Shown here: positions 24,223 through 35,716 of the stretch, piece by piece
Numbering within the stretch: position 1 is the stretch's first letter
How the letters are laid out: each line of letters begins with the position of its first letter
NCBI GenBank assembly: GCA_011032825.1
Contig: JAADJZ010000016.1
Coordinates: 62,001-126,000, forward strand
Direction of reading: 5' to 3'
Origin: Massariosphaeria phaeospora
Taxonomy: Eukaryota; Ascomycota; Dothideomycetes; Pleosporales
Length of the DNA: 64,000 nucleotides
Notes under the pieces: model-generated
Seen by the model: only the letters and a program-made list of their open reading frames with translations
The model's database searches: none
What the model was told of the DNA's origin: nothing
Translations under genes and position numbers: made by a program

Positions 24223-26614
24223 TCAAAACCCAGCTCGTTTGGGTCCCTTAGGAGCATCTAACACCTCGTCCCTTCTCATGATCCTGACCTTCATGTCCTT
24301 CTTGATACTATCCTGCTCACTCGCTGAGCCACCCTCACTCTCCTTGGCCCGCTCGGCAACGCTCTTGTCATAGCTGCTTGGATCGATTCCCAGGATACCG
24401 CCAACGTTGTTCCGGTCTCCGGGTACAGAGAATTCACGGAAGGCATATCGCCATTCGTTCAGAAAACCGCGGATGGCCTTGCCTACCTTATCCTTGCCGT
24501 TTTTGGAATGGTGTCCTGTACCGGTGATGGCATACACAGGACGAGTTGAAGAGCTATGTTTGAGGAGAACACCTTCGAGATAGGAAACTGCCTCGTCTGG
24601 ATGCAGACCTTGAAGCGAGTTAGTAATGCGGCTGCTCGTACGATAATGGATTGGCTTACCATGTAGATCGACATAGAGCTCGCGAGCATCCGGGCCATTC
24701 TCTTTATTCCGTTCTTCGTAGAGATGGCGAGCAGCCTCACGATGAGCCTCACGCATTAGATTATTCTCGCTCTGGCCTCGAAGACTCAAAGCTTTGGCTG
24801 CGCGGGAATCGCTACGGTTCCAAGCTTGTGCGGCGCTGACGACTGGTTAGCATGCAGTGCAGAGTGAGTAGAGTGATGGTATCACCTCTGCAGAAACTTA
24901 TTCCTTAGACTGCCATGCTTGAATGCCTCCGCCCGGGCTAGAAGATATGCCTTGTTTGCAGTGGGACCCGTCTCTAGCCATGGGACGTGCTCTGGCGGAG
25001 GGATTGCTTGAGCAGTTGCACTGTTTTCGCGAGACCCGTTGAAGCTCTTGACTGGTCGTAGCCCTTTGCGAAGCTGAGCTGGGGTAGGCGAGGGAGACAT
25101 GCGCACGAGATCTGCCAGATTATTTGGCCCTGCTTGTTCTTTGTTATTGTGGCCATGACCACCCCGTTTGCCATGATGGCGTTTTCCAGCCTTCGCAGCG
25201 GCAGCAGAGCCTAGGGTAGGGAAAGCATCATTATCGTCTACTGCAGGCAGAGATGGTGTGGGAGCACGAGAGTGTTGGCGACTACCAGGTCTAGACTGCG
25301 GGCGACTTAAATTTCCAGGAATGAAGGTTGGAAACGGACTCAGGCCTGGGGGAGGGTGGGTTGCGCCGCTGGCTAGTCCACGAAGCTGCTCGAGCGAGAC
25401 GCCCTCTGCAGTTGCAAGTTGAGGGGTCCACTGCGGGGAGCTGTTGGCTTGCAGATTAGGGAATAGCTCGTAGTCCTGCATCTGAAAGTTTGGTACAGCC
25501 GCTTGTAATGGAGGGGTGGAAACGTCTGATATCACCATACGGGCCATCAAAGTCGAGGGATCATGAGAGAACAAGCAAGTCTCACCCGCCAAACAATTAC
25601 CGCTCATGAAGTACCTGTAGACAGAGTCAATACGCAAGAACATCCAAGTCTCGGCTCCGCAGGCGGGAATAGTACTTACTTGCATAGAGTCTTACTGGTG
25701 TCATGGCTGAATCTACAGTCGGCCCGAGCGCAGTGTCCAGTAGACAGAAAGTACTTGCAAACAATGTTGCTCTTCGCTTGGCCAGAGGGAGTTGTAGGTC
25801 TGAATGCTGGGCTCATGGACTTGCCGACAAGATAGGTAGCTTGCTCCGTTACGGATGTAGCTAGCTGTTGCGCATCGAAGGGTTGAGTTCCCATTAAAGT
25901 CAATAGCGCAGCACTCAGGTCGTAGTTATTGGCCTCGAGAGCCTTCTCAATCTCTTCGTCCGGTCTATCATCGCCGAGAATTGAGCGTAGCATGTCATAA
26001 GGGCCCATGTCCATTGTCTGAGGTTGAACCCACTCCGCCGCACCACCATTAAGCATGCCGTCGCCTAGGAAAGACGAAGATGTCGTGCTACCGCCCTCCT
26101 CATTGACAAGCCAGTCGACGGATTCGCTACCAAGGTCGCCATAGAAATCGGTGCCGGGACTCACGCCCTCGCTGAACTGGTACGCGCTGAGGCTCGGACT
26201 ATGGGGAATGTGCGGGGTCGCAAAGGCCAGCCGTGGCGAAGGTCGTGGCGAAGTAAACGGAGACGCGGTGGAGGACTTTGCTCGTGTGAAGCCCGGAGGC
26301 GCGATTCCGAAGCCAGGTGGGGGGTGTATGGTCCTGGGCGAATGGCTCACAGGGGTCGGGGCGCGGTTGGCTTGCCACGGCGCTGGAGACGGACGGCGGA
26401 TGACGGTATGGCGGCTCGGGGGAGGGGAGCTCGAGGAGCTGCCAGCGTCGCGAAAGCGCCAGAGGCAATCCAACACAGTCTTCTCCAGCGACTCCCCAGT
26501 GCGGCCGGTTTCCTTGCGCAGCAGCTCCTCCAGCTTGTCCGTTTTGTCCTCCTCATCCAGCGCCTCGTCCTGTAGAATCGGCAGACAGGTTTCGTAAATC
26601 TCGTCGGCAAGCAT
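24223..26614 (-). CDS. CUE-like / CCCH zinc finger / Smr-domain protein
   Basis: Exons 25680-26614, 24886-25614, 24660-24835 and 24223-24608 give 741 residues. Domains in order: a short N-terminal helical region; a Pro/Ser-rich segment; a CUE/UBA-like helical motif (LRSILGDDRPDEEIEKALEA); two CCCH fingers around residues 296-335 (C-x8-C-x4-C-x3-H and C-x7-C-x5-C-x3-H, the second split by an intron); a disordered region; and a C-terminal Smr domain. The Smr domain has the DLHG motif (YVDLHG-LHPDEAVSYLE), formed only after removal of a 51-nt intron, and the late TGTGHHS motif. Smr plus CCCH proteins act on RNA or stalled ribosomes (CUE2/N4BP2-like nucleases); the specific role here is inference. 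The start at 26614 is the first ATG. Confidence 0.85.
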
Positions 26615-27763
26615 TGTCAATCAAAAACACCACAGACACGAGGCTCGAGACGAGCGGCGGCGGCCGACGCGGAGGAAGAAGGGTGGTGGTGGGGAGACGA
26701 GGCCCGGGCGGTACGGGCCAATTAAGGTTTGCGGGTGGTAGCAGAGAGCGCGTGAATAGGTACGGTCGGTGGTCGGGCAGGTGTGGGGGATGCTGCGGGA
26801 GGGTCAGCAGCCAGCTAGCACGGTGCAGCGGTAGACCTGGGGGCGCGTACTGGCGCCTGGGTACCTAGGTAGATACCGTCAACGAGTTAACAGGTCGAGG
26901 CTCAGCAGCGCTACATTGCAGGACGGGTGGCAGTTCCTGGGTTCAACGGGATGGCGGCGGTGAGATGAGATGGCCGCTGGGGACTCTGCGGTTTTGTACT
27001 GCTGCGAGGCCGCCTCGTTCACCTTCGGGGGTTATTATGTTGCAGACGCAGCAATCACCGTCGGCCTGGAGAGGCACTGGACGCCACATGAGGCTGAAAG
27101 TCACGAGGAAAGGCCCAGCCCACCTCCTTGGCAGAATTCATTGCTAGAAGACTTCAGGCGATCCTCTTGACAGCCTAGGGGTTTTTAGCAATAGGTAGGT
27201 TGTCTACTCCTGTCTTTACAAAGCCCTACTGTATCTAGCATACTAGGTATTGCTGTGTAGGGTAGAGATAAGAGAGTAGGCCTACCTAGCTGCGCATCGG
27301 AAACGAGTTAGGTAGGTATGCCTGGCGATGATGCGTGCAGGACTGGGACGCGGCTGCGTAACTGTGCAGCAACTGCAGCACGCAACTGTTCGCAGGTCCA
27401 CCTCGACCAACTTTGAGGCTTCAGAGTTAGCTACGGCTGCCTTTTGCTCTAGCTAATAAGCTGCGTCTATTATCATGCCACATCGTGGTTCTGAGACTGA
27501 GATTACCGGCCCCGATCTTACTTTTACGGCGGGCGGCGGAGTTTCGGGGAGATGACGCTGAAACCGTCCAACACCTCTAATCACTGTAGCTAGCTACTAC
27601 CACCTAGTTACATCTCAACCACCACCACTGTCTCACCATCACACTCACCGGCATGACCGTTCTCAGATCCCCTCAGAGACATCCGCAGACTCTTCCTCAA
27701 TTTGTCCTACCTCAGCATCTACCTATCACCTGCCTCACCTTTCCGCCACGTTCCGGGCTCACG
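26615..27763. other. Divergent intergenic region
   Basis: About 1.15 kb between the Smr-domain gene and TVP38. It contains a complete reverse-oriented copy of the ~95-bp dispersed repeat (27159-27252), listed separately, and several AGGTAGGT/CCTACCTA stretches. No gene was seen. Confidence 0.5.
27159..27252 (-). repeat. ~95-bp dispersed repeat, copy 1
   Basis: Read on the minus strand it runs from CAATACCTAGTATGCTAGAT to TGTCAAGAGGATCG. It matches the copies at 28970 and 63311 over the full length. Confidence 0.8.
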
Positions 27764-28961
27764 ATGCCTGCGGAGGACTACGACGCGCGCGCCCTTGCGC
27801 TGCCGCTCGACGATGAATCCCCGGGGCGAAATAGCAGCCCCGTATGGACTCGACAGTCCGCTTCATTCCGTCGCAACGATTCGTCCTCCTCTCGTAGTAG
27901 TGCGCCTTCCTGGAAAGACCGGATTATGGAGAACGTGGACAAGTTCCAGCGCGCCTACTGGCGGTTGTCGCTCACGAAAAGAGTGCTCTTGTCAATCGGA
28001 GGGGTTATATGCTTCATACTGTCTATTGTGTTCCTCGTATACAATGAGCGCATCTTCCACGCCATGTTGCCATTCGCAAAGAAATGGCGGGACATCACAG
28101 CGGGTTGGCTGATACTCTGGGCCCTGATATTTGTTGTATCGTTTCCCCCGTTGATTGGATATTCAAGTCTCTTGACTATGGCGGGCTTCATATATGGATT
28201 TCCAAACGGGTATGCATTCATTCCAAGACTTTGGCTGCTCTGAGTACGGTGTTCTGATTCCATGTAGATGGTTTATAGCCGCCAGCGCAACCATAGCAGG
28301 CAGCACAGCATCCTTTATCCTCTCCCGCTCCATTTTAAAGAACATGGTACAACGCCTTATAGCCAACGACAAACGTTTTGCCGCACTCGCCCTAACTCTC
28401 AAATATGACGGTCTGAAACTCCTCATAATGATTCGCATGTGTCCTTTACCATACTCCCTATCCAACGGCGCAATCGCAACATTCCCTACCGTACATTGGA
28501 CAACCTTCAGCCTAGCTACGGCTATCGTATCCCCGAAACTCATGCTCCACATCTTTATCGGCTCGCAGCTCGAGAAGATTGCTGAGAGCGGGGGCAAGAT
28601 GGACCCCAAAACGAAGGCTTTGAGTTATATCAGTATCGCGATTGGTGCGGTTGCCGGGGTGGCCACTGGCTGGTTCATGTACCGGAAGACGAAACAAAGG
28701 GGGAAGCAACTGGAAGACGAGGAGCGCGCCGGTGCCCGTCGCTCTTCAGTGGAAGATTTGGAAAATGAGTACGCAGACGATCCAGAGGCGCTGGGAGCTG
28801 CAGAAACATTGCGGGAAGACGAAGACGACATTAGTCTCCGTTCCGGCTGGGGCAATGACTACCATGACGAGCCAACGGATGCAGAGGATGCGCTCGAACT
28901 TCCAGACGATCCGTTCAAGTCTGGAGACGGGGACGAAGCTGGGGAAGTTGGTAGGAATTAG
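27764..28961 (+). CDS. TVP38: Golgi membrane protein TVP38 (VTT/DedA family)
   Basis: Exons 27764-28209 and 28268-28961 (58-nt intron) give 379 residues. Tvp38 is a multi-spanning Golgi/ER membrane protein of the VTT (SNARE-associated, DedA) family, members of which have been linked to lipid scrambling. Visible hydrophobic segments: VLLSIGGVICFILSIVFLVY, ITAGWLILWALIFVVSFPPL, then the VTT core (FIYGFPNG-WFIAASATIAGS, spanning the splice junction), and a late span (YISIAIGAVAGVATGWFMY). The C-terminal tail is acidic. An in-frame ATG at 27653 would add 37 residues; 27764 was chosen because its N-terminus (MPAEDYDARALALPLDDESP) looks like a normal hydrophilic Tvp38 tail. Confidence 0.9.
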
Positions 28962-28969
28962 ACGTTTTA

Positions 28970-29740
28970 GACATTACCTAGTATGCTAGATACAGTAGTG
29001 CTTTGTAACGATAGAGGTCAGTAGTCTACCTATTGCCAGAAACTTGTATACTTTCAAGAGGATTGTGCGCGCCTCAAGTAAATATGCCTCTGCCTTCAAG
29101 TTATATACCCCGTTGTTATCGTCTTAGTCGAGCCCCCCCTGCGCCGCTCTCTATACACACTTGACATTACCTGGTATGCTAGATACAGTAGGGCTTTGTA
29201 AAGATCGTAGAAGGAAATTTACCTATCGCTAGAAAATAGGATACTTCCAAGAGGATAGTACGCATCCATACAAATAAACCCTCTTACATCTACAAGCTCT
29301 ATTCCCCGCCGCTACTGCCTCAGTCGAGCTCCCCCTGCGCCGTCTTATATGCACACTTGACATTACTCAGTATGGTAGATACAGTAGGGATTTGTAAGGG
29401 TAGAGGCAAGCAGGTTGCATATCTCTAGAAAATCCCATACTTCCAAGAGGATCGTATGCACCTATCATTATGCCGCCGTCTCGCTTCCAAGTCCTATTCT
29501 AGACATTACCTGGTATGCTGGATATAGCAGGGTCTTGTAAGGATAGAGGCAGATAGCTTGTATATCTTTAGAAACTCCTATACTTCCAAGAGGATCGTAT
29601 GCACCTATCATTATGCCGCCGTCTCGCTTCCAAGTCCTATCCTATACATTGCCTGGTATGCTGGATACAGCAGGGTCTTGTGAAAGTAGCGGTACTTAGT
29701 TGATATATTGCTGGAAACTGTTGTGTTGTCAAGAGGATCG
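28970..29740 (+). repeat. Tandem array of five ~95-bp repeat copies
   Basis: Copies start at about 28970, 29163, 29359, 29502 and 29645. Each opens with ACATTACC/TATGCTxGATACAG and closes with AAGAGGATxG. Spacing is 193, 196, 143 and 143 nt. The first two units share a spacer ending in TATACACACTTGAC or TATGCACACTTGAC. The third and fourth share another (TATGCACCTATCATTATGCC). The array begins 9 nt after the TVP38 stop codon. Confidence 0.9.
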
Positions 29741-30121
29741 CTAGCCGTCTGTCCAAAACATGTACGGATAGCCATGACAGCGAGCGTATCTCTGTTCACA
29801 GACCCCTTCTAAATCTGCATTGCTGCACTTCGTCAAGCTTGCCTTCGCGAAAGAATACACTGCGTCCACATCAGGACTTCTCGTCTAGGTTGCATCTTCA
29901 GATTCTATGAGCTTCCCCAGACTTCGACTGTTGTTCTTGTTCACTGAGGCTGTGATGTCTTGCATTCTTTGGGCTGTATACCCTGCAAAGACAGACAAGA
30001 CGTGGTCTGATTTTGTCCCGTGGTCTCAGGCTGATGTTCCGTGGAAGCCCTTAGGGTCAATTCGCCTCTTGCAGAGGGTGTTGGAGATATTCTCGATCTC
30101 CCCAATACCACCCGGGAGGAA

Positions 30122-30571
30122 ATGGCTGTGTTGCGCCGTGAGCGGAGGCTCGCGCGTGGCATCAAAAACTACCACCGCCGTATGGAGCTGGATGCTGTTG
30201 CCTTCAGAGGCGCGAATGCGGCACGCTCTAGACTCTTCAAGCAACAGAATTCAGAGCGCCACGCTCAGACGGAGAAGAGAATTTTAGACAATGTGCGGAA
30301 CGACCGACGACATGCTTGCGATCTATGCGATATTGCCCTCACATCTCCCGCTGCTTTGCGCAAGCATCTGGGTTCCAAAAACCACTTAGAGAATACCAGG
30401 CTTGCGGCTGCAGGCAAGTCGAAACCGGCTCTTTCCAGAGCGTTGAATACACAACGCAGATCAGTTGCAAAACCCCTAGCAGCGGAAAGACATTTTTGCT
30501 CAACTTGCAACTTCAATAACGCCACCGCGGATCAGCTCAAGGGCCACTTCCGGACTCAAAGCTATCTCTAG
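30122..30571 (+). CDS. Putative U1/C2H2-type zinc finger protein
   Basis: Open frame of 149 residues from the first ATG (30122). The frame is open back to a stop at 30032, so an upstream exon is possible. A basic helical N-terminus (AVLRRERRLARGIKNYHRR) precedes one complete U1-like finger, C-x2-C-x12-H-x5-H (CDLCDIALTSPAALRKHLGS plus KNH). A second C-x2-C unit (FCSTCNFNNATADQLKGHF) has Tyr where the last His should be and ends three codons later. The missing His could be explained by a single CAT-to-TAT change. The gene lies just downstream of the repeat array in the same orientation. It may be a decaying member of a multicopy fungal family; function unknown. Confidence 0.5.
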   Translation: MAVLRRERRLARGIKNYHRRMELDAVAFRGANAARSRLFKQQNSERHAQTEKRILDNVRNDRRHACDLCDIALTSPAALRKHLGSKNHLENTRLAAAGKSKPALSRALNTQRRSVAKPLAAERHFCSTCNFNNATADQLKGHFRTQSYL

Positions 30572-30962
30572 TCTTTCAGGGACTCTGGCAGGCATGCTCT
30601 TGTCGGCTTCGACGATTTGAGCAAGCATGATGCTGTAGCTTATCGACAGATGACTCGGTCATTTCTGAGTGAGAGGGACATTGTCCTAATGAGTCATTTA
30701 TCAGTCTGTTAGTACTGAAAAACATTGCAGTTCCAGGTTTTGTTATTGAGCAGTCATGGAGTGCAGACGTCGTTGTCCGTGTTTGACCTGTTAGTGTACA
30801 TTAGGTAAGCGGCTTGGCATCGCGAAATGGCCGCCGGGAAGGCGGAGACTTCTTTCCTCTCACGAGCGTTCCATCCTCATCTCCTTACATCTCCCCTCAT
30901 CTCTTCTGCATCAATTCCAGTTGATCGCAGAGCTACTTTGATAGCTTCTTGAGCTCAACACG
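30572..30962 (+). promoter_or_regulatory. Upstream region of ATP1
   Basis: 391-nt stretch with a CT-rich leader (TTTCCTCTC, CTCCTTACATCTCCCCTCATC) just before the ATP1 start, typical of highly expressed fungal genes. No gene was seen. Confidence 0.45.
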
Positions 30963-33114
30963 ATGTTCTCAAGAGCCCTCTGCCAGTCGAGCCGCCGGGT
31001 CGCAGCAATCTCTGCCTCGAGCAGGATTGCGTCGGTAAGTCCATCGCATCCGCGTACCATTGCGCCTGGCTTCCATTTCGCCATTGTCCGCAGCTTTATG
31101 TACCGGTTTCCAATGCCATTGGCTTCGCAATGGAGCGTCATTGGGGTGATACGTATTGCGGCGCTGGATGAGAGGGAGCTGTTTTGCCGAGCCGAGTACT
31201 GACAGTTTTTGTGCCAATAGACCCGAACCCGAATCCCAGCTGCGGTCTTCAACAACACCACCAAGCAAGTGCGCAGCTATGCTGTCGATGCCAAAGCCGC
31301 CCCGACTGAGGTCTCCTCCATCCTGGAGCAGCGGATCCGCGGTGTACAGGAGGAGGCTGGCCTCGCCGAAACTGGACGTGTTCTCTCCGTCGGGTATGCA
31401 CAACACACGAAGCTTTCGCAATCATCAGAAGGAATACGTGGAGCTGACGATAAAATCCAGTGACGGTATCGCCCGCGTTCACGGCATGAACAATGTCCAG
31501 GCCGAGGAATTGGTCGAGTACGTGGGACCAGCAGCTTTACCCTCCTCAGGGTAGCATCAGCTTGCTGACTTTGCACGATAGGTTCGCCTCCGGCGTCAAG
31601 GGCATGTGCATGAACTTGGAAGCTGGCCAAGTCGGTGTTGTGCTCTTCGGTTCTGATCGATTGGTCAAGGAGGGTGAGACTGTCAAGCGAACGGGAGAGA
31701 TCGTAAGTGTTGAGTGCGACATCGTGCAAAGCCACATCTAACATACTCAAGGTCGATGTGCCCGTCGGCGAGCAACTTCTCGGTCGCGTCGTCGATGCGC
31801 TCGGCAACCCCATCGACGGCAAGGGTCCTCTCAACACGACTGAGAAGCGCCGTGCCCAGCTCAAGGCTCCCGGTATCCTTCCCCGTCAGTCCGTCAACGA
31901 GCCCGTGCAGACCGGTCTCAAATCCGTCGATGCTATGGTCCCCATTGGTCGTGGCCAGCGCGAGTTGATTATTGGTGATCGTCAGACTGGAAAGACTGCT
32001 GTCGCCCTCGACACTATCCTCAACCAGAAGCGATGGAACAACGGCAATGACGAGAAGAAGAAGCTGTACTGTGTCTACGTTGCCGTTGGCCAGAAGCGAT
32101 CCACTGTCGCCCAGCTGGTCAAGACTCTGGAAGAGAACGACGCTATGAAGTACTCCATCATCGTCGCCGCTACCGCCTCGGAGGCCGCTCCTCTGCAGTA
32201 CATCGCTCCCTTTACTGGTACCTCTATGGGAGAATGGTTCCGTGACAACGGCAAACATGCTCTTATCATTTTCGACGATCTGACCAAACAGGTACTGTAT
32301 ACACCAAATGTTTTTTAGTACAGCTTCTCGATCCTCTTGGCTGACTCCTCAAAGGCTGTAGCTTATCGTCAGATGTCCCTATTGCTTCGTCGACCAGTAA
32401 GTATTATCCGTCCCCATTCACATGGGATCCATATCTGACAACATTAAGCCCGGTCGCGAAGCATATCCAGGGGATGTGTTCTACCTCCATTCGCGTCTTT
32501 TGGAGCGTGCTGCGAAGATGAACGACAAATTGGGCGGAGGTTCGCTCACTGCTCTTCCCATAATCGAGACCCAGGGTGGTGACGTGTCTGCCTACATTCC
32601 CACCAACGTCATTTCGATCACCGACGGCCAGATCTTTTTGGAAGCCGAACTTTTCTACAAGGGTATCCGCCCTGCCATCAACGTCGGTCTCTCTGTGTCC
32701 CGTGTCGGATCCGCTGCCCAGCTCAAGGCCATGAAGCAAGTCGCTGGTTCCCTGAAGCTCTTCTTGGCGCAGTACCGTGAAGTCGCCGCTTTCGCCCAGT
32801 TCGGTTCCGATTTGGATGCTGCCACCAAGCAGACACTCAGCCGTGGTGAGCGTCTGACCGAGCTCCTCAAGCAGAAGCAGTACTCGCCAATGGCTGTGAA
32901 CGAGATGGTTCCTTTGATCTTTGCTGGTGTCAATGGTCTCCTCGACAGCGTCCCCGTCAGCAAGATCCTCCAGTGGGAGGCTGACTTCTTGGCCCATCTC
33001 CGATCGAACGAGTCCGAGCTACTTGCCCAGATCGACCGGGAAGGTGCGCTCAGCAAGGAGCTGGAAGGCAAGCTGAGGGATGTCGCCACAAGCTTCACCA
33101 AGTCCTTCGCATAG
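30963..33114 (+). CDS. ATP1: Mitochondrial F1Fo-ATP synthase subunit alpha
   Basis: Seven exons: 30963-31034, 31221-31393, 31461-31517, 31582-31702, 31752-32291, 32355-32396 and 32449-33114. All are in phase, giving 556 residues, normal for fungal ATP1. Alpha forms the non-catalytic half of the F1 hexamer. The N-terminus ([20 protein letters not shown]) is an Arg/Ser-rich presequence. The nucleotide-binding P-loop is GDRQTGKTA. Other landmarks are [30 protein letters not shown] and the C-terminal [20 protein letters not shown], formed across the last intron. Intron 1 is the longest (186 nt), as often seen in expressed fungal genes, where the first intron can carry regulatory signals. Identification is certain. 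Confidence 0.98.
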
Positions 33115-33478
33115 GGGGTGCAGTCTTAGCAGTGGGTGCTCTTTGTTCCAAGGTTCTTGCGGGTCAAAATATGCTGATGGGTCTTTGAGAATAGATGTAT
33201 AATAGAGGATGCGTTCTCGCCATCAGCTGTTTCAATATGGGAAGTTTCTTTCGAAGTTGAAAAACTCAAACTATGCCCCTCGAATACCTTGTGCTACATG
33301 CCGTTTTCTTTCTGTGAGTTGAGGGTCTGCGCACCTCTGATTTAGTAGCCATTAGCGTGCCTTTACGGGACTGTATCTACGTGAATCCCAAATCTTTCCT
33401 TATTTGGAGAAACTGTTTGATGTTGAACATTATCCCACGACGTTATACAATGCTACTTACTCCAGAAATTCAATTCCA

Positions 33479-33532
33479 GACATCACTTAGTGTGCTGGAT
33501 ACACCAGGACTGTGTCAAGATAGAGATAATCC
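33479..33532 (+). repeat. ~95-bp dispersed repeat, partial degenerate copy
   Basis: The 5' half only: GACATCACTTAGTGTGCTGG followed by ATACACCAGGACTGTGTCAA. The AAGAGGATCG end is not visible. Confidence 0.55.
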
Positions 33533-33635
33533 TCCTTTAGTGGTTAGTACCTTCTCCGCCTTCGTTTCCATCACAGTGCGCATCCTCCTGTTAGGGATCC
33601 AGACTGCAATAGTGGAGGACGACGCTCCCTGATAT

Positions 33636-33840
33636 GCATCGCCCTCCCCAACCCTCCTGCTATAGAGCTGAAATGGCATGATATGTGGCATCTTCCTGCT
33701 ATGCTTCTAGGATGGTCTTGGCGCTTATTGAGCATGTGCGAGGGCGATGCTTACCAGAACTGCATCGCCCTCCACAGCAGCTGCACATCTAGTGCATCTT
33801 CGCTACTCCTATTAGATGCACAGTAGGTGCAGCTAGGCTG
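33636..33840. repeat. Nested inverted repeats (hairpin-forming)
   Basis: GCATCGCCCTC at 33636-33646 is complementary to GAGGGCGATGC at 33740-33750, which again pairs with GCATCGCCCTC at 33762-33772 (11-nt loop). A second hairpin follows. The arm CAGCAGCTGCAC/GTGCATCT (about 33776-33799) pairs with AGATGCAC/GTGCAGCTAGGCTG (about 33813-33840), with a small internal bulge. It resembles the palindromic core of a MITE. Confidence 0.65.
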
Positions 33841-34209
33841 TGGGCTGTAGTATAAGTCTGTGCCAGATGTGTCGTCTGCATCTTCCACTACCCTCGCGCG
33901 TCCCTCACAGCTCTCTTTCACTTCAAGCTCAGCTTAACTTCGCTTTATTCTCCAGCTCTGTTCATCTCTCTGCATTCTAAGCAAGCACAGCCGTCTTCCT
34001 AGCAAGCACGTCCACTTGGTTTTTTCACAACAGACGTCCAGAATCGAACTCTCTAGTCTCGATGTCCCCAAACCCCCACAATACATCCGCCTAGCGTCTA
34101 ACACACGTCTTCACTGGAACAAGGTTGTGCCACTTGCATTCTGCTCTACTAAGGTGAGATGTGCTAGTCATAGTCTCCTTACAAATCATGCCCTAATAAC
34201 TCCGCCCAA

Positions 34210-34304
34210 GCATTGCTCCGTATGCTGTATACAGTAGGAGTTTGTAGCGTTAGTATCAATTGTCTGCTATCTTCTAATATCTCATACACTGCCAAGAGGA
34301 TCGC
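34210..34304 (+). repeat. ~95-bp dispersed repeat
   Basis: GCATTGCTCCGTATGCTGTA to GCCAAGAGGATCGC. It contains the perfect palindrome CTGTATACAG. Confidence 0.85.
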
Positions 34305-34392
34305 ACATACAGACTTGTATTATCTCAATCGGCTACATTGCGCAAGCACAACGGGTTTAATCGTGCGGTTCTATTATATCAACCTTGTAAAG

Positions 34393-34488
34393 GTATTACT
34401 CTGTATGCTGTATACAGTAGGGGTTTGTAGCGTTAATATCAGTTGTATTCTATCTTCTCATATCTCCTACACCTCCAAGAGGATCGCA
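34393..34488 (+). repeat. ~95-bp dispersed repeat
   Basis: GTATTACTCTGTATGCTGTA to CTCCAAGAGGATCGC, starting 183 nt after the previous copy. The spacer after each copy is also related (CTCAATxxGCTxCA... GCAAGCACAACxGGTTT), so the tandem unit is about 183 nt. Confidence 0.85.
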
Positions 34489-35103
34489 GATAGAGGCTTA
34501 TATCGTCTCAATGAGCTGCACTACGCAAGCACAACAGGTTTTATCGCGCGGTTTTGTTCTTGTGTTGTAGAAAAGACTACGAAATCTCACCTATTCTTTT
34601 CATTGTACCGAAATACATACTCATCTATGTGACATGGTTATCTTTTAGGTCTCACATCATATGACACATACGTACAGATTTTCCAAGAACCGAATAAAGC
34701 TTTACAGACAGCTTGCATGTGCTATTGCTGAGAGTATTGTGTGAGTGTTAGTCGCCTCCATAAGCCTTACATGAATCATTTTACTTGATTCTGGTGCGCC
34801 CTCACCACCACGCATTTACTCATACATGTTACCTACCTAATCTTCTACGGCTCTCACATGATGATGATGATGTGGGTAGATCAAAAGCAACTGGTGTCGC
34901 GGGGCAAGCACTCTCAATGACGGCCCATGCCCCGCCATACGTCATCGAAGTTATAGGAAACTACCACGCCCTCATAGATCCAACGATCGCAATCCTCAAA
35001 ACTAAAAGTTTCTTTCCGCTAAAAGCCGATACCTCGACCCCCAGAAAACATACGCTCAACTTCTGAACCCCACCTAATTTCCCCTATATCATCCATCACC
35101 ACA

Positions 35104-35716
35104 ATGTCTGCCTTCGACCCCTCTGGCGCCTCGCAGCCCTCCCTCTCGCAAGCCTACACCACCCCCGGCAACCCCGCCTCCAAAGACCCCAGCGAGCAAG
35201 CGCAAACGGCGCAAAACGCGCACGACGACTCCGCGCCCGTGGAGCAGCGCATTCCCACCAAGCAAACCAGCGACTCCTCCGACGGCACTCCCTCGTCCCT
35301 CGGCCGCGGCGTGCACGGCGCTCCACCTGGCGAAGAGAGCAAAGGCCTGACGGACGAAGATGTCGGCCGGCACAAGGAGCTAGATGGGCAGCAGCTGGCC
35401 GCGACGGGCGAGGGCAGGGTTGCGGACGCGGTGGCGGGAAGGGGTGGTGTGAATCTGGGGGGTGGCGGCGAGCAGCCGGATTTCGTGAGCGACTTGGACA
35501 GGTGAGTGGTTCTGGTACTTTGACAAGGGGCCAGTGTTGTGAGGGAGTGGTTGTGCTGACTTGTGTGCGTGATATAGGAAGAAGGCTGAGCAGGCGGAGG
35601 CCAGGGCGGCAATTGATAAGGAGAAGGGACGTGAGACGGCCATTGGGGGTGCGGCGGGTCAGACAGGCGGGCCGGCGAATCCGGTGGGTAAGGATAACTA
35701 TCCGAACAGTGACTAA
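35104..35716 (+). CDS. Small hydrophilic protein of unknown function
   Basis: Exons 35104-35501 and 35578-35716 (76-nt intron) give 178 residues. The protein is rich in Gly, Ser, Asp and Gln with no hydrophobic segment. The N-terminal half is disordered-looking (SGASQPSLSQAYTTPGNPAS), the middle is Gly-rich (GRGGVNLGGGGEQPD), and a short charged helix follows (KKAEQAEARAAIDKEKGRE). It ends in VGKDNYPNSD. The composition is LEA/hydrophilin-like, which would fit a stress-protectant role; this is inference from composition only. Confidence 0.7.

Larger units (their letters stand above)
33115..35103. other. 2-kb repeat-bearing intergenic region
   Basis: It contains a partial repeat copy (33479-33532), inverted repeats at 33636-33840 and two complete repeat copies (34210 and 34393), listed separately. 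No gene is supported; the short ORFs at 34016 and 34213 run through the repeat copies. Confidence 0.5.

Noticed and set aside
32292..32354. ATP1 intron 5 contains CTGTATAC and CGATCCTCTT, like pieces of the dispersed repeat
   Set aside because: The pieces are in the wrong order and the rest does not align; likely chance.
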